Below are positions 49,437 through 58,588 of a DNA stretch of 64,000 nt, piece after piece. Position numbers and translations under genes: made by a program. The notes below the pieces were generated by a model. It worked only from the letters and a program-made list of their open reading frames with translations. It was not told the origin of the DNA and searched no databases. Numbering within the stretch: position 1 is the stretch's first letter; each line of letters starts with the position of its first letter. This stretch comes from Rhodomicrobium sp. R_RK_3 (GTDB taxonomy: Bacteria; Pseudomonadota; Alphaproteobacteria; Rhizobiales; Rhodomicrobiaceae): NCBI RefSeq assembly GCF_002198715.1, contig NZ_MWLK01000015.1, positions 37,684 to 101,683 of the forward strand. Reading direction: 5' to 3'.

Positions 49437-51896
49437 ATGGCCTTCAAGCGCAATATCGACCGCCTGCCGATCATCCCGGCCGACGCCAAGAAGCAAACCG
49501 CCGTCTGCCATTACTGCATCGTCGGCTGCGGCTATCACGCCTATAGCTGGCCGGTGAACAAGCAGGGCGGCACTGCCCCCGGCGAGAACATTTTTAACAC
49601 CGACCTCTCCAAGCAGCAGGCGCCCGAGAGCGACGCGTGGTACGCGCCGTCGATGTACAACATCGTCAAGCAGGACGGTCAGGACGTGCATATCGTCATC
49701 AAGCCGGACAAGGCCTGCGAGGTGAATTCGGGCCTCGGCTCGATCCGCGGCGCGCGCATGGCCGAGCTGAGCTTCTCGCAAGCACGCCAGACGCAGCAGC
49801 AGCGGCTGACCGACCCGATGGTCTGGCGCTACGGCTCGATGGTGCCGACAAGCTGGGACGACGCGCTGGATCTGGTCGCCCAGGTCACGGCGACCATCGT
49901 CAAGGCCAAGGGCGAGGATGCGCTGTTCGTCTCCGCCTTCGATCATGGCGGCGCGGGCGGCGGCTACGAAAACACCTGGGGCACCGGAAAGCTCTATTTC
50001 GGCGCCATGAAGATCAAGAACATCCGCATCCACAATCGCCCGGCCTACAATTCCGAGGTGCATTCGACGCGCGACATGGGCGTCGGCGAGCTGAACAACT
50101 GCTATGAGGACGCCGAGCTGGCCGACACAATCGTCGCCATCGGCTGCAATTCGCTGGAGACGCAGACCAACTATTACCTGAACCATTGGGTGCCCAATCT
50201 GCGCGGCACGTCGCTGGACAAGAAGCAGGCGCAACTGCCCGGCGAGCCGCACGCAAAGGGCCGCATCATCTTCATCGACCCGCGCCGCACTGTAACGATC
50301 AACGCTGCCGAAGCCGAGGCCGGCAAGGAGAACGTGCTGCATCTGGCCGTCAACTCCGGCACGGATCTGGCGCTGCTCAACGCCATTTTCACTTACGTCG
50401 TCGAAAAGGGCTGGGTGGATAAGGATTTCATCGCCGCCTCGACCAAGGATTTCGACAAGGCGGTGAAGGCCAACAAGACCTCGATCGAGGACGCCGCCAA
50501 GCTGACGGGCGTTCCGGCCGAGGACATCATCAAGGCCGCCACCTGGATCGCCGCGCCGAAGGAGGGCAAGCGCCGCCGCGCCATGTTCGCCTATGAGAAG
50601 GGCATCATCTGGGGCAACGACAATTACCGCACCATCGCATCCATCGTGAACCTGGCGCTTGCGACCGGCAATGTCGGCCGTGAAGGCGGCGGCGCGGTGC
50701 GCATGGGCGGGCATCAGGAAGGCTATTCGCGCCCGGCTGACGGCCATGTCGGGAAGCCTGCGGCCTATGTCGATAAGCTGCTGATCGAGGGCAAGGGCGG
50801 CGTCCACCACATCTGGGGCTGCGACCACTACAAGACCACGCTCAACGCCATGGAGTTCAAACGCGTCTACAAGAAGCGCACCGACATCGTGAAGGACGCC
50901 ATGAACAGCGTGCCCTACGGCGACCGCCCGGCGATGGTGAAAGCCATCGTCGATGCGATCAATGCGGGCGGACTGTTCGCGGTCGACATGGACATCGTTC
51001 CGACCCAGATCGGCCAGGCCTGCCACGTCTGGCTCCCCGCCGCGACCTCGGGCGAGATGAACCTGACTTCGATGAACGGCGAGCGGCGCATGCGCATAAC
51101 CGAGCGCTATATGGACCCGCCCGGCCAGTCGATGCCGGATTGCCTGATCGCCGCCCGCATCGCCAACCACATGGAGCGCGTGCTGCGCGCCATGGGCGAC
51201 GCCAAATATGCCGACCAGTTCAAGGGCTTTGACTGGAAGACCGAGGAAGACGCCTTCATGGACGGCTATCACGCCAACGAGAAGGGCGGCAAGTTCGTCA
51301 CCTATGAGCGGCTGAAGGCGATGGGCACCAACGGCTTCCAGGAGCCGGCCACCGACTTCAAGGACGGGAAGATCATCGGCACCAAGCGCCTGTTCGCGGA
51401 CGGCAAGTTCGGCACCAAGGACGGCAAGGCGATCTTCTTCGAGGCGCAATGGCGCGGGCTGCAGGCGCCCGGCAAGGACGAGCAGAAGCGGAAGTTCAAA
51501 TATCTGATCAATAACGGCCGGGCGAACCAAGTCTGGCAGTCCGCCTATCTCGATGTCGAAAGCGATCTGGTGATGGACCGCTGGCCTTATCCCTTCATCG
51601 AGATGAACCCGGAGGACATGGCCGCGATCAGCGTCAAGCAGGGCGATCTGGTCGAGGTCTGGAACGACGCCGGCTCGACCCAGGCGATGGCCTACCCGAC
51701 GCCGACGGCGAGGAAGGGCGAGACCTTCATGCTGTTCGGCTACCCGACCGGCGTCGAAGGCAATGTCGTGAACGCTGGAACGAACGAGCTTGTCATCCCG
51801 AATTACAAGCAGACCTGGGGCAACATCCGCAAAATCTCGGATGCCCCGGCAGGCGTGAAGCATCTCAGTTTCAAGTCGCAGGAATACAAGGCGTAG
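49437..51896 (+). CDS. aioA: Arsenite oxidase large subunit AioA (molybdopterin)
   Basis: An 819-residue molybdenum enzyme of the DMSO-reductase superfamily that oxidises arsenite to arsenate in the periplasm. The [3Fe-4S] ligands are C24, C27 and C31 in CHYCIVGCGYHAYSW. Later cofactor-binding regions include AFDHGGAGGGYENTWG, VRMGGHQEGYSRP and LINNGRANQVWQSAYLD. No own signal peptide, as expected for co-export with AioB. A GGGAGGGA element precedes the ATG. Length is normal and no disruption is seen. Downstream genes for cytochrome c or molybdenum cofactor synthesis are absent here. Confidence 0.96.
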   Translation: MAFKRNIDRLPIIPADAKKQTAVCHYCIVGCGYHAYSWPVNKQGGTAPGENIFNTDLSKQQAPESDAWYAPSMYNIVKQDGQDVHIVIKPDKACEVNSGLGSIRGARMAELSFSQARQTQQQRLTDPMVWRYGSMVPTSWDDALDLVAQVTATIVKAKGEDALFVSAFDHGGAGGGYENTWGTGKLYFGAMKIKNIRIHNRPAYNSEVHSTRDMGVGELNNCYEDAELADTIVAIGCNSLETQTNYYLNHWVPNLRGTSLDKKQAQLPGEPHAKGRIIFIDPRRTVTINAAEAEAGKENVLHLAVNSGTDLALLNAIFTYVVEKGWVDKDFIAASTKDFDKAVKANKTSIEDAAKLTGVPAEDIIKAATWIAAPKEGKRRRAMFAYEKGIIWGNDNYRTIASIVNLALATGNVGREGGGAVRMGGHQEGYSRPADGHVGKPAAYVDKLLIEGKGGVHHIWGCDHYKTTLNAMEFKRVYKKRTDIVKDAMNSVPYGDRPAMVKAIVDAINAGGLFAVDMDIVPTQIGQACHVWLPAATSGEMNLTSMNGERRMRITERYMDPPGQSMPDCLIAARIANHMERVLRAMGDAKYADQFKGFDWKTEEDAFMDGYHANEKGGKFVTYERLKAMGTNGFQEPATDFKDGKIIGTKRLFADGKFGTKDGKAIFFEAQWRGLQAPGKDEQKRKFKYLINNGRANQVWQSAYLDVESDLVMDRWPYPFIEMNPEDMAAISVKQGDLVEVWNDAGSTQAMAYPTPTARKGETFMLFGYPTGVEGNVVNAGTNELVIPNYKQTWGNIRKISDAPAGVKHLSFKSQEYKA

Positions 51897-51910
51897 GGCC
51901 GATGGCGCTC

Positions 51911-51938
51911 GCCGGGCGGGATCTCTCCCCCGCCCGGC
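51911..51938. terminator. GC-rich hairpin between aioA and arsH
   Basis: GCCGGGCGGG (51911-51920) pairs perfectly with CCCGCCCGGC (51929-51938) around an 8-base loop, in the 46-bp gap between two convergent genes. No clear T run follows on either side, but position and 10-bp stem suggest a bidirectional transcription stop. Confidence 0.55.
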
Positions 51939-51942
51939 GGCG

Positions 51943-52683
51943 TCAAATACTGCGCAGGCTGACTCGGAGCGAAAGCTCCTCGGCGCTTTCCTTGCGCTCG
52001 CTGTAGCGGTCTGTCAGATAGGTTGAGCGGTCACGCAGGAGCAGCGTGAATTTCGTCAGCTCCTCCATCACATCGACGATGCGGTCGTAATAGGCCGACG
52101 GCTTCATCCGTCCGTCCTCCTCGAATTCTAAATGGGCCTTCGCCACCGACGATTGGTTCGGAATGGTGAACATCCGCATCCAACGGCCCAGAACCCGGAG
52201 CTGATTCACAGCGTTGAAGCTTTGCGAGCCGCCTGAGACCTGCATCACGGCCAGCGTCTTGCCCTGCGTCGGGCGGACCGCGCCAAGCGTCAAAGGTACC
52301 CAGTCGATCTGCGCCTTCATGATCCCCGTCATCGAGCCGTGCCGTTCCGGTGAGCACCAGACCATCCCCTCCGACCACACCACGAGCTCGCGCAATTCGC
52401 GCACTTTCGGGTGATCGGCTTCGGCATCGTCAGGCAGCGGCAGGCCGCTCGGATTGAAGATGCGTGTCTCAGCGCCCAGGCGGCGGAGAATGCGCGCTGC
52501 TTCCTCCGTCGCAAGGCGGCTATAGGAGCGCTTCCGCACTGAGCCGTAGAGCAAAAGAATGCGGGGCGGGTGCGCGCCGAGCGCAGGCTGGAACAGCGCC
52601 GTACTGTCGATCGGCTGAAGCGCGTCTTCGTCAATATTGGGAAGAGAGTCTATTGGGTCAGACAAGGCGGTTTCCCTCCGCAT
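51943..52683 (-). CDS. arsH: ArsH NADPH-dependent FMN reductase (organoarsenical oxidase)
   Basis: A 246-residue flavoprotein: FMN-binding loop [19 protein letters not shown], then [20 protein letters not shown] and the [20 protein letters not shown] region, all diagnostic of ArsH. ArsH oxidises trivalent methylarsenicals to the less toxic pentavalent forms. The ATG at 52683 is used; a TTG at 52665, just behind a GGAGGGAAA element and overlapping the arsC stop, is a serious alternative. It is co-transcribed with arsC. Confidence 0.92.
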   Translation of the reverse strand: MRRETALSDPIDSLPNIDEDALQPIDSTALFQPALGAHPPRILLLYGSVRKRSYSRLATEEAARILRRLGAETRIFNPSGLPLPDDAEADHPKVRELRELVVWSEGMVWCSPERHGSMTGIMKAQIDWVPLTLGAVRPTQGKTLAVMQVSGGSQSFNAVNQLRVLGRWMRMFTIPNQSSVAKAHLEFEEDGRMKPSAYYDRIVDVMEELTKFTLLLRDRSTYLTDRYSERKESAEELSLRVSLRSI

Positions 52684-53080
52684 CGATGATGAGGCCGCCA
52701 TCTTCCTTGTAGAGCGGGCCGGGCGGCAGGCGTTCGAGCAAATCGAGCACGGTTTCGCTCGGGCGGCAAAGCTTGACCCCGCGCCGGCTGCAGACGATCG
52801 GCCGGTTGACCAGCACCGGATGTGCAATCATGGCGCCGAACAAGGCGTCGTCGCAGACGTCCGGGTCGAGAAGGCCAAGCTCCGCTGCCGGGGATTTGGT
52901 CTCGCGCAATGCGGTACGCGCCGTGAGATCGGCAGCGGCGAATAGGCCGAGCAGCTGTGCGCGCGTCCAGCCCGTCGTCAAATAGTCGATAACCGTCGGG
53001 CGATAGCCTGCGGCCTCGATGATCGCCAGCACGTTGCGCGAGGTACCACATTCTGGATTATGATGGATAACGATGTTCAT
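52658..53080 (-). CDS. arsC: Glutaredoxin-dependent arsenate reductase ArsC
   Basis: A 140-residue ArsC of the Spx/ArsC fold. The catalytic Cys11 is in [18 protein letters not shown], and the arsenate-binding arginines are in [11 protein letters not shown] and [14 protein letters not shown]. It reduces arsenate with glutathione and glutaredoxin, a mechanism different from the fused ArsC at 28111. ATG 53080 is chosen by comparison with the family; the longer frame adds seven residues. Its end overlaps arsH. It is divergent from the PadR-type regulator. Confidence 0.93.
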   Translation of the reverse strand: MNIVIHHNPECGTSRNVLAIIEAAGYRPTVIDYLTTGWTRAQLLGLFAAADLTARTALRETKSPAAELGLLDPDVCDDALFGAMIAHPVLVNRPIVCSRRGVKLCRPSETVLDLLERLPPGPLYKEDGGLIIDAEGNRLV

Positions 53081-53114
53081 GGTGCCGATGATCCGCTCCA
53101 AGTTTCAGACCACA

Positions 53115-53144
53115 CATTGACGCTTGACGCATCGATGGTCAATG
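53115..53144. promoter_or_regulatory. Operator 1 between arsC and the PadR regulator
   Basis: CATTGAC (53115-53121) and GTCAATG (53138-53144) are perfect inverted arms. Inside lies the 8-bp palindrome CATCGATG. The 17 bases from 53124 recur with 14 identities at 53611, upstream of arsO. It fills most of the 79-bp divergent region. Confidence 0.55.
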
Positions 53145-53159
53145 CATAATGTTGCGGGC

Positions 53160-53585
53160 ATGGCAAAACCCAAACCGCAGCTCCGTTCCGCCGACAAGGC
53201 CTCGCCCGATTATCTCAGCCGGGCCTATTGGAACGGCACCATCAAAATGAGCCTGTCGAAATTCTTCATCCTGTGCGTGCTGCACCAGCGGCCAATGCAC
53301 GGCTATGACCTGACGCGCGAGGTCGAGCGCACCACCAATGGCTGCTGCTCGCCGACCGAGGGCACGATCTACCCGGTGCTGCGCGAATTCGAGGCCGGCG
53401 GCTATGTCACCTCCGAGGCGCAAATCGTCTCGGGCCGCGAGCGCAAGGTCTACACGCTGACCGACAAGGGGCGCGAGGCGTTCAAGGTGGCTGTCGAGGC
53501 CTGGATGGAAGTGACCCGCTGCCTGGTCGCGTCAGAGCGCGTGGTGCAGACGAGTTCGCCTTCGGATGGGACGTGCTGTGCCTGA
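53160..53585 (+). CDS. PadR-family regulator with vicinal cysteines
   Basis: A 141-residue PadR-type winged-helix protein with KFFILCVLHQRPMHGYDLTREVER, a wing region VYTLTDKGREAF and a C-terminal dimer helix. At the start of the recognition region, where PadR proteins usually read like SPGTLYP, it has GCCSPTEGTIYP with two adjacent cysteines, plus DGTCCA at the very end. These could bind arsenite and release DNA. ATG 53160 is preferred over 53124, which would overlap operator 1. It is divergent from arsC-arsH and followed by arsO-arsK. Confidence 0.82.
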   Translation: MAKPKPQLRSADKASPDYLSRAYWNGTIKMSLSKFFILCVLHQRPMHGYDLTREVERTTNGCCSPTEGTIYPVLREFEAGGYVTSEAQIVSGRERKVYTLTDKGREAFKVAVEAWMEVTRCLVASERVVQTSSPSDGTCCA

Positions 53586-53601
53586 TTTTTTTGCCCGCAT
53601 A

Positions 53602-53630
53602 CATTGACCATCGACGCATCGATCATCCAA
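53602..53630. promoter_or_regulatory. Operator 2 upstream of arsO
   Basis: CATTGACCATCGACGCATCG starts at 53602. TCGACGCATCGATCATC at 53611-53627 repeats 14 of 17 bases of operator 1 in the same orientation. It lies 15 bp before the arsO start, so the same regulator probably controls both transcripts. Confidence 0.5.
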
Positions 53631-53644
53631 ATGAGGAGACGCAC

Positions 53645-54991
53645 ATGAAAGAGGACTTGCCCGTCGCCGTGATCGGGGCCGGCCCGGTGGGGCTTGCCGC
53701 TGCTGCCCAGTTGGTCGCCCGCGCATTGACGCCCCTCATCTTCGAGCGCGGCCCACGCCCCGCCGCCACCATTCGCGACTGGGCGCATGTGCGGCTGTTC
53801 TCGCCCTGGCGCTATAATGTCGATGAGGCCGCCCGCGCGCTTCTGACCGGCACCGGCTGGACCGCGCCCGATCCGGACCGCTTGCCGACCGGCGGCGAGT
53901 TGGCCGGCCTCTATCTCGATCCGCTGGCCGCCCACCCCGCGATCGCGCCCCACCTCCATTTCGACGCGCGGGTGACGGCAATAGGCCGCCTCGGCATCGA
54001 CAAACTGCAGGACGCCGGCCGTGCCGATACGCCCTTCGTCATCAGCTGGACGGACGCCGAGGGCATGAGCCACCGCAGCCTCGCCCGCGCCGTGATCGAC
54101 GCCTCCGGCACCTGGCATTCGCCCAATCCGATCGGCGTCGACGGCCTCCCTGTCCCCGGCGAGGCGGCCGCAACCAGCGCCATCGCCTATGGCATCCCCG
54201 ATGTATCCGGCGCGGCGCGCGAGGCCTATGCGGGCAAGCGCATCCTGGTCATCGGCGGCGGCCATTCCGCCATCAATGTCGTATTGGACGTGCTGCGGCT
54301 GCAGCGGGACGCGCCCACCACCCGCATGATCTGGGCGCTGCGCCGCGACCGGATCGACCGGCTGCTCGGCGGCGGCCTCAACGATGCATTGCCCGAACGC
54401 GGAGCGCTTGGCATCGCCGCAAGGGCCGCGATCGATAGCGGCCGCCTCGAATTGCTCGCGCCCTTCGCGGTCGAACGCCTGGAGCAGTGTTCGGATGCGA
54501 TCCGCGTCAGCGCGACCGTACGCGGCGAGCCGGTCAGCATCGACGTCGACCGCATCATCGTCGCGACCGGCTTCCGGCCCGATACTGGCCTGTTTAGCGA
54601 ATTGCGCGTTGCGCTCGACCCGGCCGTCGAGGCACCGCTGAGGCTCGCGCCGCTGATCGATCCGAACCTGCATTCCTGCGGGACCGTACCGCCGCACGGC
54701 GCCGCCGACCTCGCCCACCCGGAGCCCGGCTTCACCATCGCCGGGTCGAAATCCTACGGCCGCGCGCCGACCTTCCTGATGATGACGGGCTACGAGCAAG
54801 TCCGCTCCATCGTCGCGGAGATCGCGGGCGACCATGAAGCCGCGCGCGAGGTTCGGCTGGTCTTGCCGGAAACCGGCGTCTGCACCACGGATACGCTGGA
54901 CGCCGAGGCCCAGGGCTGCTGCGGCGGCGCGGCGGCGGCCAGTCAACAGCCCGAGCCACAATCAGCGGGCTGCTGCGGAGGCGCGGCGTGA
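53645..54991 (+). CDS. arsO: ArsO-like flavin monooxygenase with cysteine-pair tail
   Basis: A 448-residue two-dinucleotide-fold flavoprotein. The FAD site is VAVIGAGPVGLAAAAQL, the NAD(P)H site is ILVIGGGHSAINVVLDVL, and an IIVATGFRPDTG motif follows, typical of flavin-containing monooxygenase relatives found in ars operons (ArsO). The C-terminus carries two GCCGG elements, in AQGCCGGAA and SAGCCGGAA, potential arsenite-binding sites. An AGGAG element precedes ATG 53645. Its reaction has not been firmly established to my knowledge; oxidation of an arsenical is plausible. Confidence 0.8.
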   Translation: MKEDLPVAVIGAGPVGLAAAAQLVARALTPLIFERGPRPAATIRDWAHVRLFSPWRYNVDEAARALLTGTGWTAPDPDRLPTGGELAGLYLDPLAAHPAIAPHLHFDARVTAIGRLGIDKLQDAGRADTPFVISWTDAEGMSHRSLARAVIDASGTWHSPNPIGVDGLPVPGEAAATSAIAYGIPDVSGAAREAYAGKRILVIGGGHSAINVVLDVLRLQRDAPTTRMIWALRRDRIDRLLGGGLNDALPERGALGIAARAAIDSGRLELLAPFAVERLEQCSDAIRVSATVRGEPVSIDVDRIIVATGFRPDTGLFSELRVALDPAVEAPLRLAPLIDPNLHSCGTVPPHGAADLAHPEPGFTIAGSKSYGRAPTFLMMTGYEQVRSIVAEIAGDHEAAREVRLVLPETGVCTTDTLDAEAQGCCGGAAAASQQPEPQSAGCCGGAA

Positions 54992-56250
54992 GCGCTGCGA
55001 CCGACATCCTGCCTGGGCCGGGGCGTCCGGCCGATTCCTATCGCGGCCTGATCACCGCCCTCGGCATCGGCCAAATCTGCTCCTGGGGATCGCTCTATTA
55101 CAGCTTCCCCCAGCTTGCGGAGGCGATGGGCCGGGATCTCGGCTGGTCGAAGCCGGAGCTTTACGGCGCGGCGACGCTCGGCCTTGCGCTGAGCGGCCTC
55201 GCCGCCTATCCGGTCGGCGCGGCCATCGACCGGGGCCATGGGCGCGTGGTGATGGGCAGCGCCTCGATCCTCGCGGGGCTCCTCATGCTGGCCTGGTCGC
55301 AGGTCGAGAGCCTGGCGCTGTTCTATGTCCTCTTCGCCGGCATCGGCTGCCTCCAGGCTGCGACGCTCTACGAACCCGCCTTCGCCGTGATCGCGCGGCG
55401 GGCCGGTCCCGGCATGGCGCGCCGCGGCATCACCGCGCTCACCCTGTGGGGCGGCTTTGCCAGCACCGTCTTCATCCCGCTTATCCAGGTGCTGATCGGC
55501 CAGTTCGGATGGCGCGGCGCGCTGGTCGGTCTCGGGCTGATCAACATCGTCGTGTGCGGCGGCCTCTATCTTACCGCCATCCGTCCCGCAATGGATGCCA
55601 TCCCGCCGCATGGTCCGCTCCCGGACGAAGGCAGCACCGCCGGCCACGGCGCGGTCGTCCGCGCCATGCGAACACCAGTGTTTTGGGCGCTCGCCCTGAC
55701 CTTGACCGCTTACGCGGCCAGCTTCTCCGCCTTCACCTTTCACTTCTACCCGCTGCTCATCGAGCGCGGCCTGGACGCCACGGCGACGGTCGCGGTCCTC
55801 ACCTGCATCGGGCCGGCGCAGGTCGCGGGGCGGGTCCTGATTTGGGTGTTCGCGCCGCACGCCTCGATCCGCCGGATTGGCTCGATGGTGGTGGCGCTGT
55901 TCCCGCTCGCCGTCATCGCCGTCGCGTTCCTGCCGCCGAGTTTTCTGCCTATGGCGGCCGTCGCGGTGATCTACGGCGCGGGCAATGGCATCATGACCAT
56001 CGTGCGCGGCATGGCCGTGCCGGAAATGCTGAGCCGGCACTCATACGGCGCCATCAACGGCGCGCTGACCGGCCCCTCGCTGCTGGCCAAGGCGCTCGCC
56101 CCGGCCGGCGCCGCCGCGCTCTGGGCGGTGACGCAGAACTACAACGGTGTCATCCTCGCCATATTCGCCGGCGCGCTGCTCACCGCCATCGGCTTCTGGT
56201 CCGCTGCGCTGCTCTCAAAGCGGTCGAGCTATGGCTCAGAGTTGCATTAG
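54988..56250 (+). CDS. arsK: MFS arsenite efflux transporter, ArsK-like
   Basis: A 420-residue MFS transporter with twelve predicted membrane helices (for example GLITALGIGQICSWGSLYYS and ASILAGLLMLAWSQVESLAL). The GTG start overlaps the arsO stop (GTGA). Its sequence and its place behind arsO fit the ArsK family described in Agrobacterium, which exports trivalent arsenicals and antimonite. With acr3 broken in this window, it is the only apparently intact arsenite exporter. Function is inferred from family and context. Confidence 0.78.
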   Translation: MSAATDILPGPGRPADSYRGLITALGIGQICSWGSLYYSFPQLAEAMGRDLGWSKPELYGAATLGLALSGLAAYPVGAAIDRGHGRVVMGSASILAGLLMLAWSQVESLALFYVLFAGIGCLQAATLYEPAFAVIARRAGPGMARRGITALTLWGGFASTVFIPLIQVLIGQFGWRGALVGLGLINIVVCGGLYLTAIRPAMDAIPPHGPLPDEGSTAGHGAVVRAMRTPVFWALALTLTAYAASFSAFTFHFYPLLIERGLDATATVAVLTCIGPAQVAGRVLIWVFAPHASIRRIGSMVVALFPLAVIAVAFLPPSFLPMAAVAVIYGAGNGIMTIVRGMAVPEMLSRHSYGAINGALTGPSLLAKALAPAGAAALWAVTQNYNGVILAIFAGALLTAIGFWSAALLSKRSSYGSELH

Positions 56251-56331
56251 ACGCCCCAGTTCGCCGACCAAGCATTCGCCCAAATCCCTTGCGATAAGCT
56301 CGGCGTGGGAATCCGCGCTCCTCGTTCGGAA

Positions 56332-56649
56332 TTAGCTGTGCGGCGCCAGCAGTATGACCGCCGCACCGAGAAGGCAGATTGTGGCTGCGCCGATGTTCCC
56401 AAGGGGCCGGACGCATTCCCTCTACCACCCGCAATCACAGCAGCGACGCAACGATGTAAACGCCGCCATATGCGGCGTATACGCGACCGGCAGCGTCACT
56501 TTCTCCCAGCGTCAGCAGGAAGGCGAAGGCGGCGAGGGATATAAAACCGGATAAGCCACCAGACCGACTTGCCGAGCCTGGCCTGCCCAAAACGCTTAAC
56601 AACCAGCAATTTCTGCGACGGCGGCGGCACAGGACAGGATCGTGTTCAT
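56332..56649 (-). pseudogene. ynfA-family membrane protein pseudogene
   Basis: In successive frames the minus strand reads [17 protein letters not shown], then a [14 protein letters not shown], then [20 protein letters not shown] with [13 protein letters not shown], a TGA, then VVEGMRP and NIGAATICLLGAAVILLAPH before the final stop. This order and the 106-codon span match YnfA-type four-helix membrane proteins. Two stops and at least two frameshifts make it dead. It marks the right edge of the arsenic cargo. Confidence 0.75.
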
Positions 56650-56807
56650 ACGCTGTACGCCACGCTGCCCGCCGCGGCCTCAACTCTCTCAAACATTTCG
56701 CTGCCTAGCTGCGGAGGACTCCACGCTAGGATTTCGCCGTCGGAAAACCCGGCTTGCTGGGCATCGCAACGGGCAACGCTCGGTAGCAAGTCAATTTATG
56801 GCTGTAG

Positions 56808-58046
56808 CTACCGAACACGTCCATGCAACATTTTCACGATCGCGATCTCGGGCGATCGGCCGGGGACTAGAGATAATTTTGCTCCACGGTCCGGCAGTTC
56901 CTGGCTCGGAGTCATGTTGAACTCCGCGTAGACGATGCGGTCATTTTGGCTGCGGAGCACGAGATAGTGACGCTCCGAGCCGTCGTCGACAAGTCCGCGT
57001 CCAATCAAGATACCGTTCATTTGCCGCCCGCATCCCGCCGCAGACCAAAGCGAAATCTGCGATGGTTGGACGGTAAGCCCAGCCTCCTTCAAGGTTCGCT
57101 GTGCTGCTGCATAGCGCTCTTCGCGAACCCCCAACATTTGCAGCTTCCTGACAAGCTGCGGATCGACCTCGAACACGCCAGGCCGGCGTTCGGCAGCCAA
57201 CCCCAGCCGTTCGAGCACTTTGAGGCGCGCGATCTTGAGGCTGCGCATCTCATGTCCCCGGCCGTTGGCCTCGAAGACCCAGATGTTCTCTTTCGCTTCG
57301 CGCGAAATCGATCTGTCGATCGGCGTCAAACGCCGCACTGTCATTTCAAGCTTCAATTTCGATAGGCGCTCGATCTGGGTTTCGGGGCCGAGTTCGAGCG
57401 TAGCCAGCCGCCGTGCCTGAGCGCGAATACCCTCACTGATGTAGGATTTGGCGATCACCAGATCCCGGCCATCGTCATCGCGACCACGAATGACGACGTG
57501 CGTGTGAGGATGCCCGGTGTTGTGATGGTCGACGGCGACCCAATCGAGCTTGGTGCTCAGATCTTTCTCCATCTGTGCCATCAGATCGCGAATGAAGGGC
57601 TTGAGATCGGCGAATTTGGATCCGTCTTCCGCGGCAACGATTAGCCGGAACTGATGGCGCTCGCCGCCTGACCGTTCCAGAAACGCCTTGCCGTCGGCAT
57701 CATCATGATCGCGGCTGTAAAGCGTGCCTGCCGCGCCATCGCGCGTTACACCGTCCCGCTGGATGTAGCGCAGATGCGCTTTCGCGGCGGTCATCGCATC
57801 TGTCCCGTGCCGGGCAATACGCGCTTTGATGACGACGCGCCTGGAGCCGGGGACAAAGCTTCGGCGCGACACCAGGATCGGCGCGCTGCCGCCCCGGCCA
57901 TAGCGCGGTCCGGCAGTTTTCCGGGGCCGCGGCTGCAGCCCTCCCACTTTTCCGGCCTGATTGAGAACCATTCGCGTGAAGCGCAAATTTCCAGAACGCC
58001 CGTGATTCCCGGGCGGTTTGAGGTGCGGCTCAAATGGTTCGGTCAT
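56808..58046 (-). CDS. Relaxase (VirD2-like, DUF3363 type), apparently C-terminally short
   Basis: A 412-residue mobilisation nuclease. SRRVVIKARIARHG and AKAHLRYIQRDGVTRDGAAG form the typical N-terminal segment. The metal-binding three-His motif is VDHHNTGHPHTHVVIRG. RRLTPIDRSI leads into the DUF3363-like region. It nicks oriT and pilots DNA into the recipient. Relatives are about 580-650 residues; here the frame ends after EIAIVKMLHGRVR, just where the cargo begins, so the C-terminal third seems lost. The nuclease core is intact, so mobilisation in trans remains possible. Confidence 0.85.
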   Translation of the reverse strand: MTEPFEPHLKPPGNHGRSGNLRFTRMVLNQAGKVGGLQPRPRKTAGPRYGRGGSAPILVSRRSFVPGSRRVVIKARIARHGTDAMTAAKAHLRYIQRDGVTRDGAAGTLYSRDHDDADGKAFLERSGGERHQFRLIVAAEDGSKFADLKPFIRDLMAQMEKDLSTKLDWVAVDHHNTGHPHTHVVIRGRDDDGRDLVIAKSYISEGIRAQARRLATLELGPETQIERLSKLKLEMTVRRLTPIDRSISREAKENIWVFEANGRGHEMRSLKIARLKVLERLGLAAERRPGVFEVDPQLVRKLQMLGVREERYAAAQRTLKEAGLTVQPSQISLWSAAGCGRQMNGILIGRGLVDDGSERHYLVLRSQNDRIVYAEFNMTPSQELPDRGAKLSLVPGRSPEIAIVKMLHGRVR

Positions 58047-58588
58047 TTATTCCGCCGCTTCCGTTTCCTGCTGAGGGCGACAGTCTAAGGTAGCGAGCAG
58101 GGCTGCCCCATAAGGAAACCCGTGAATTGCCGGTCACGATGGCGAATATCCGATTTCATCGGGCGAGAAAGAAAGCTTTCAACTCCATAGCACCGCGTTA
58201 GGGATGGACGCCCGAAGGGCAGAGACGGCCGCCGTCTCGGCTTGCGACAGCCCGGCCCGCGGCTGCGCGGGCAACGCCCAAACCAGTTTGGGCAAGGACC
58301 TTCCAATTTCGGAAAAAGGTGCTGATTAAACGAGCGACGCTGTTTAAGTTGCTCAGCTGTAAGGACTTTTGGTTTGAGGGGAGTCGAGCAGGGGGAACAT
58401 GGAGTCAGATAAGCTTTTGAAAGGCATCATCTAAGGACGGAATGATGCCGTCTTTTATCTTGCCCTCCTCAATTTTCCTATTTGCACTCATCAAAGACGA
58501 TATCCGTTCATCTTAAATGAGGTTGCTGCGTAGCAGCGCTGACGTAGGTCCCACCCTTGGCGTCGACCGCCGCAACCATGCTTCAGGG
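58047..58588. other. Region upstream of the relaxase holding a candidate oriT
   Basis: No gene is supported in these 540 bp. The relaxase promoter and the three-hairpin cluster at 58222-58293 (listed separately) lie here. The rest shows nothing I can assign. Confidence 0.5.
58222..58293. other. Three consecutive perfect hairpins, candidate oriT
   Basis: GAGACGGC-C-GCCGTCTC (58222-58238), GCCCGCG-GCTG-CGCGGGC (58255-58272) and GCCCAAAC-CA-GTTTGGGC (58276-58293) are perfect inverted repeats within 72 bp, 180-250 bp upstream of the relaxase start. Clusters of this type next to a relaxase gene are typical of transfer origins. The nick site cannot be placed. Confidence 0.5.

Noticed and set aside
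49131..51863. 910-codon open frame antisense to aioA
   Set aside because: It mirrors aioA codon structure in GC-rich DNA; composition is biased and no family features appear, while aioA is certain.
56247..56692. Two small minus-strand frames as separate genes
   Set aside because: Together with a third frame they reconstruct one broken YnfA-type gene, so they are listed as a pseudogene.
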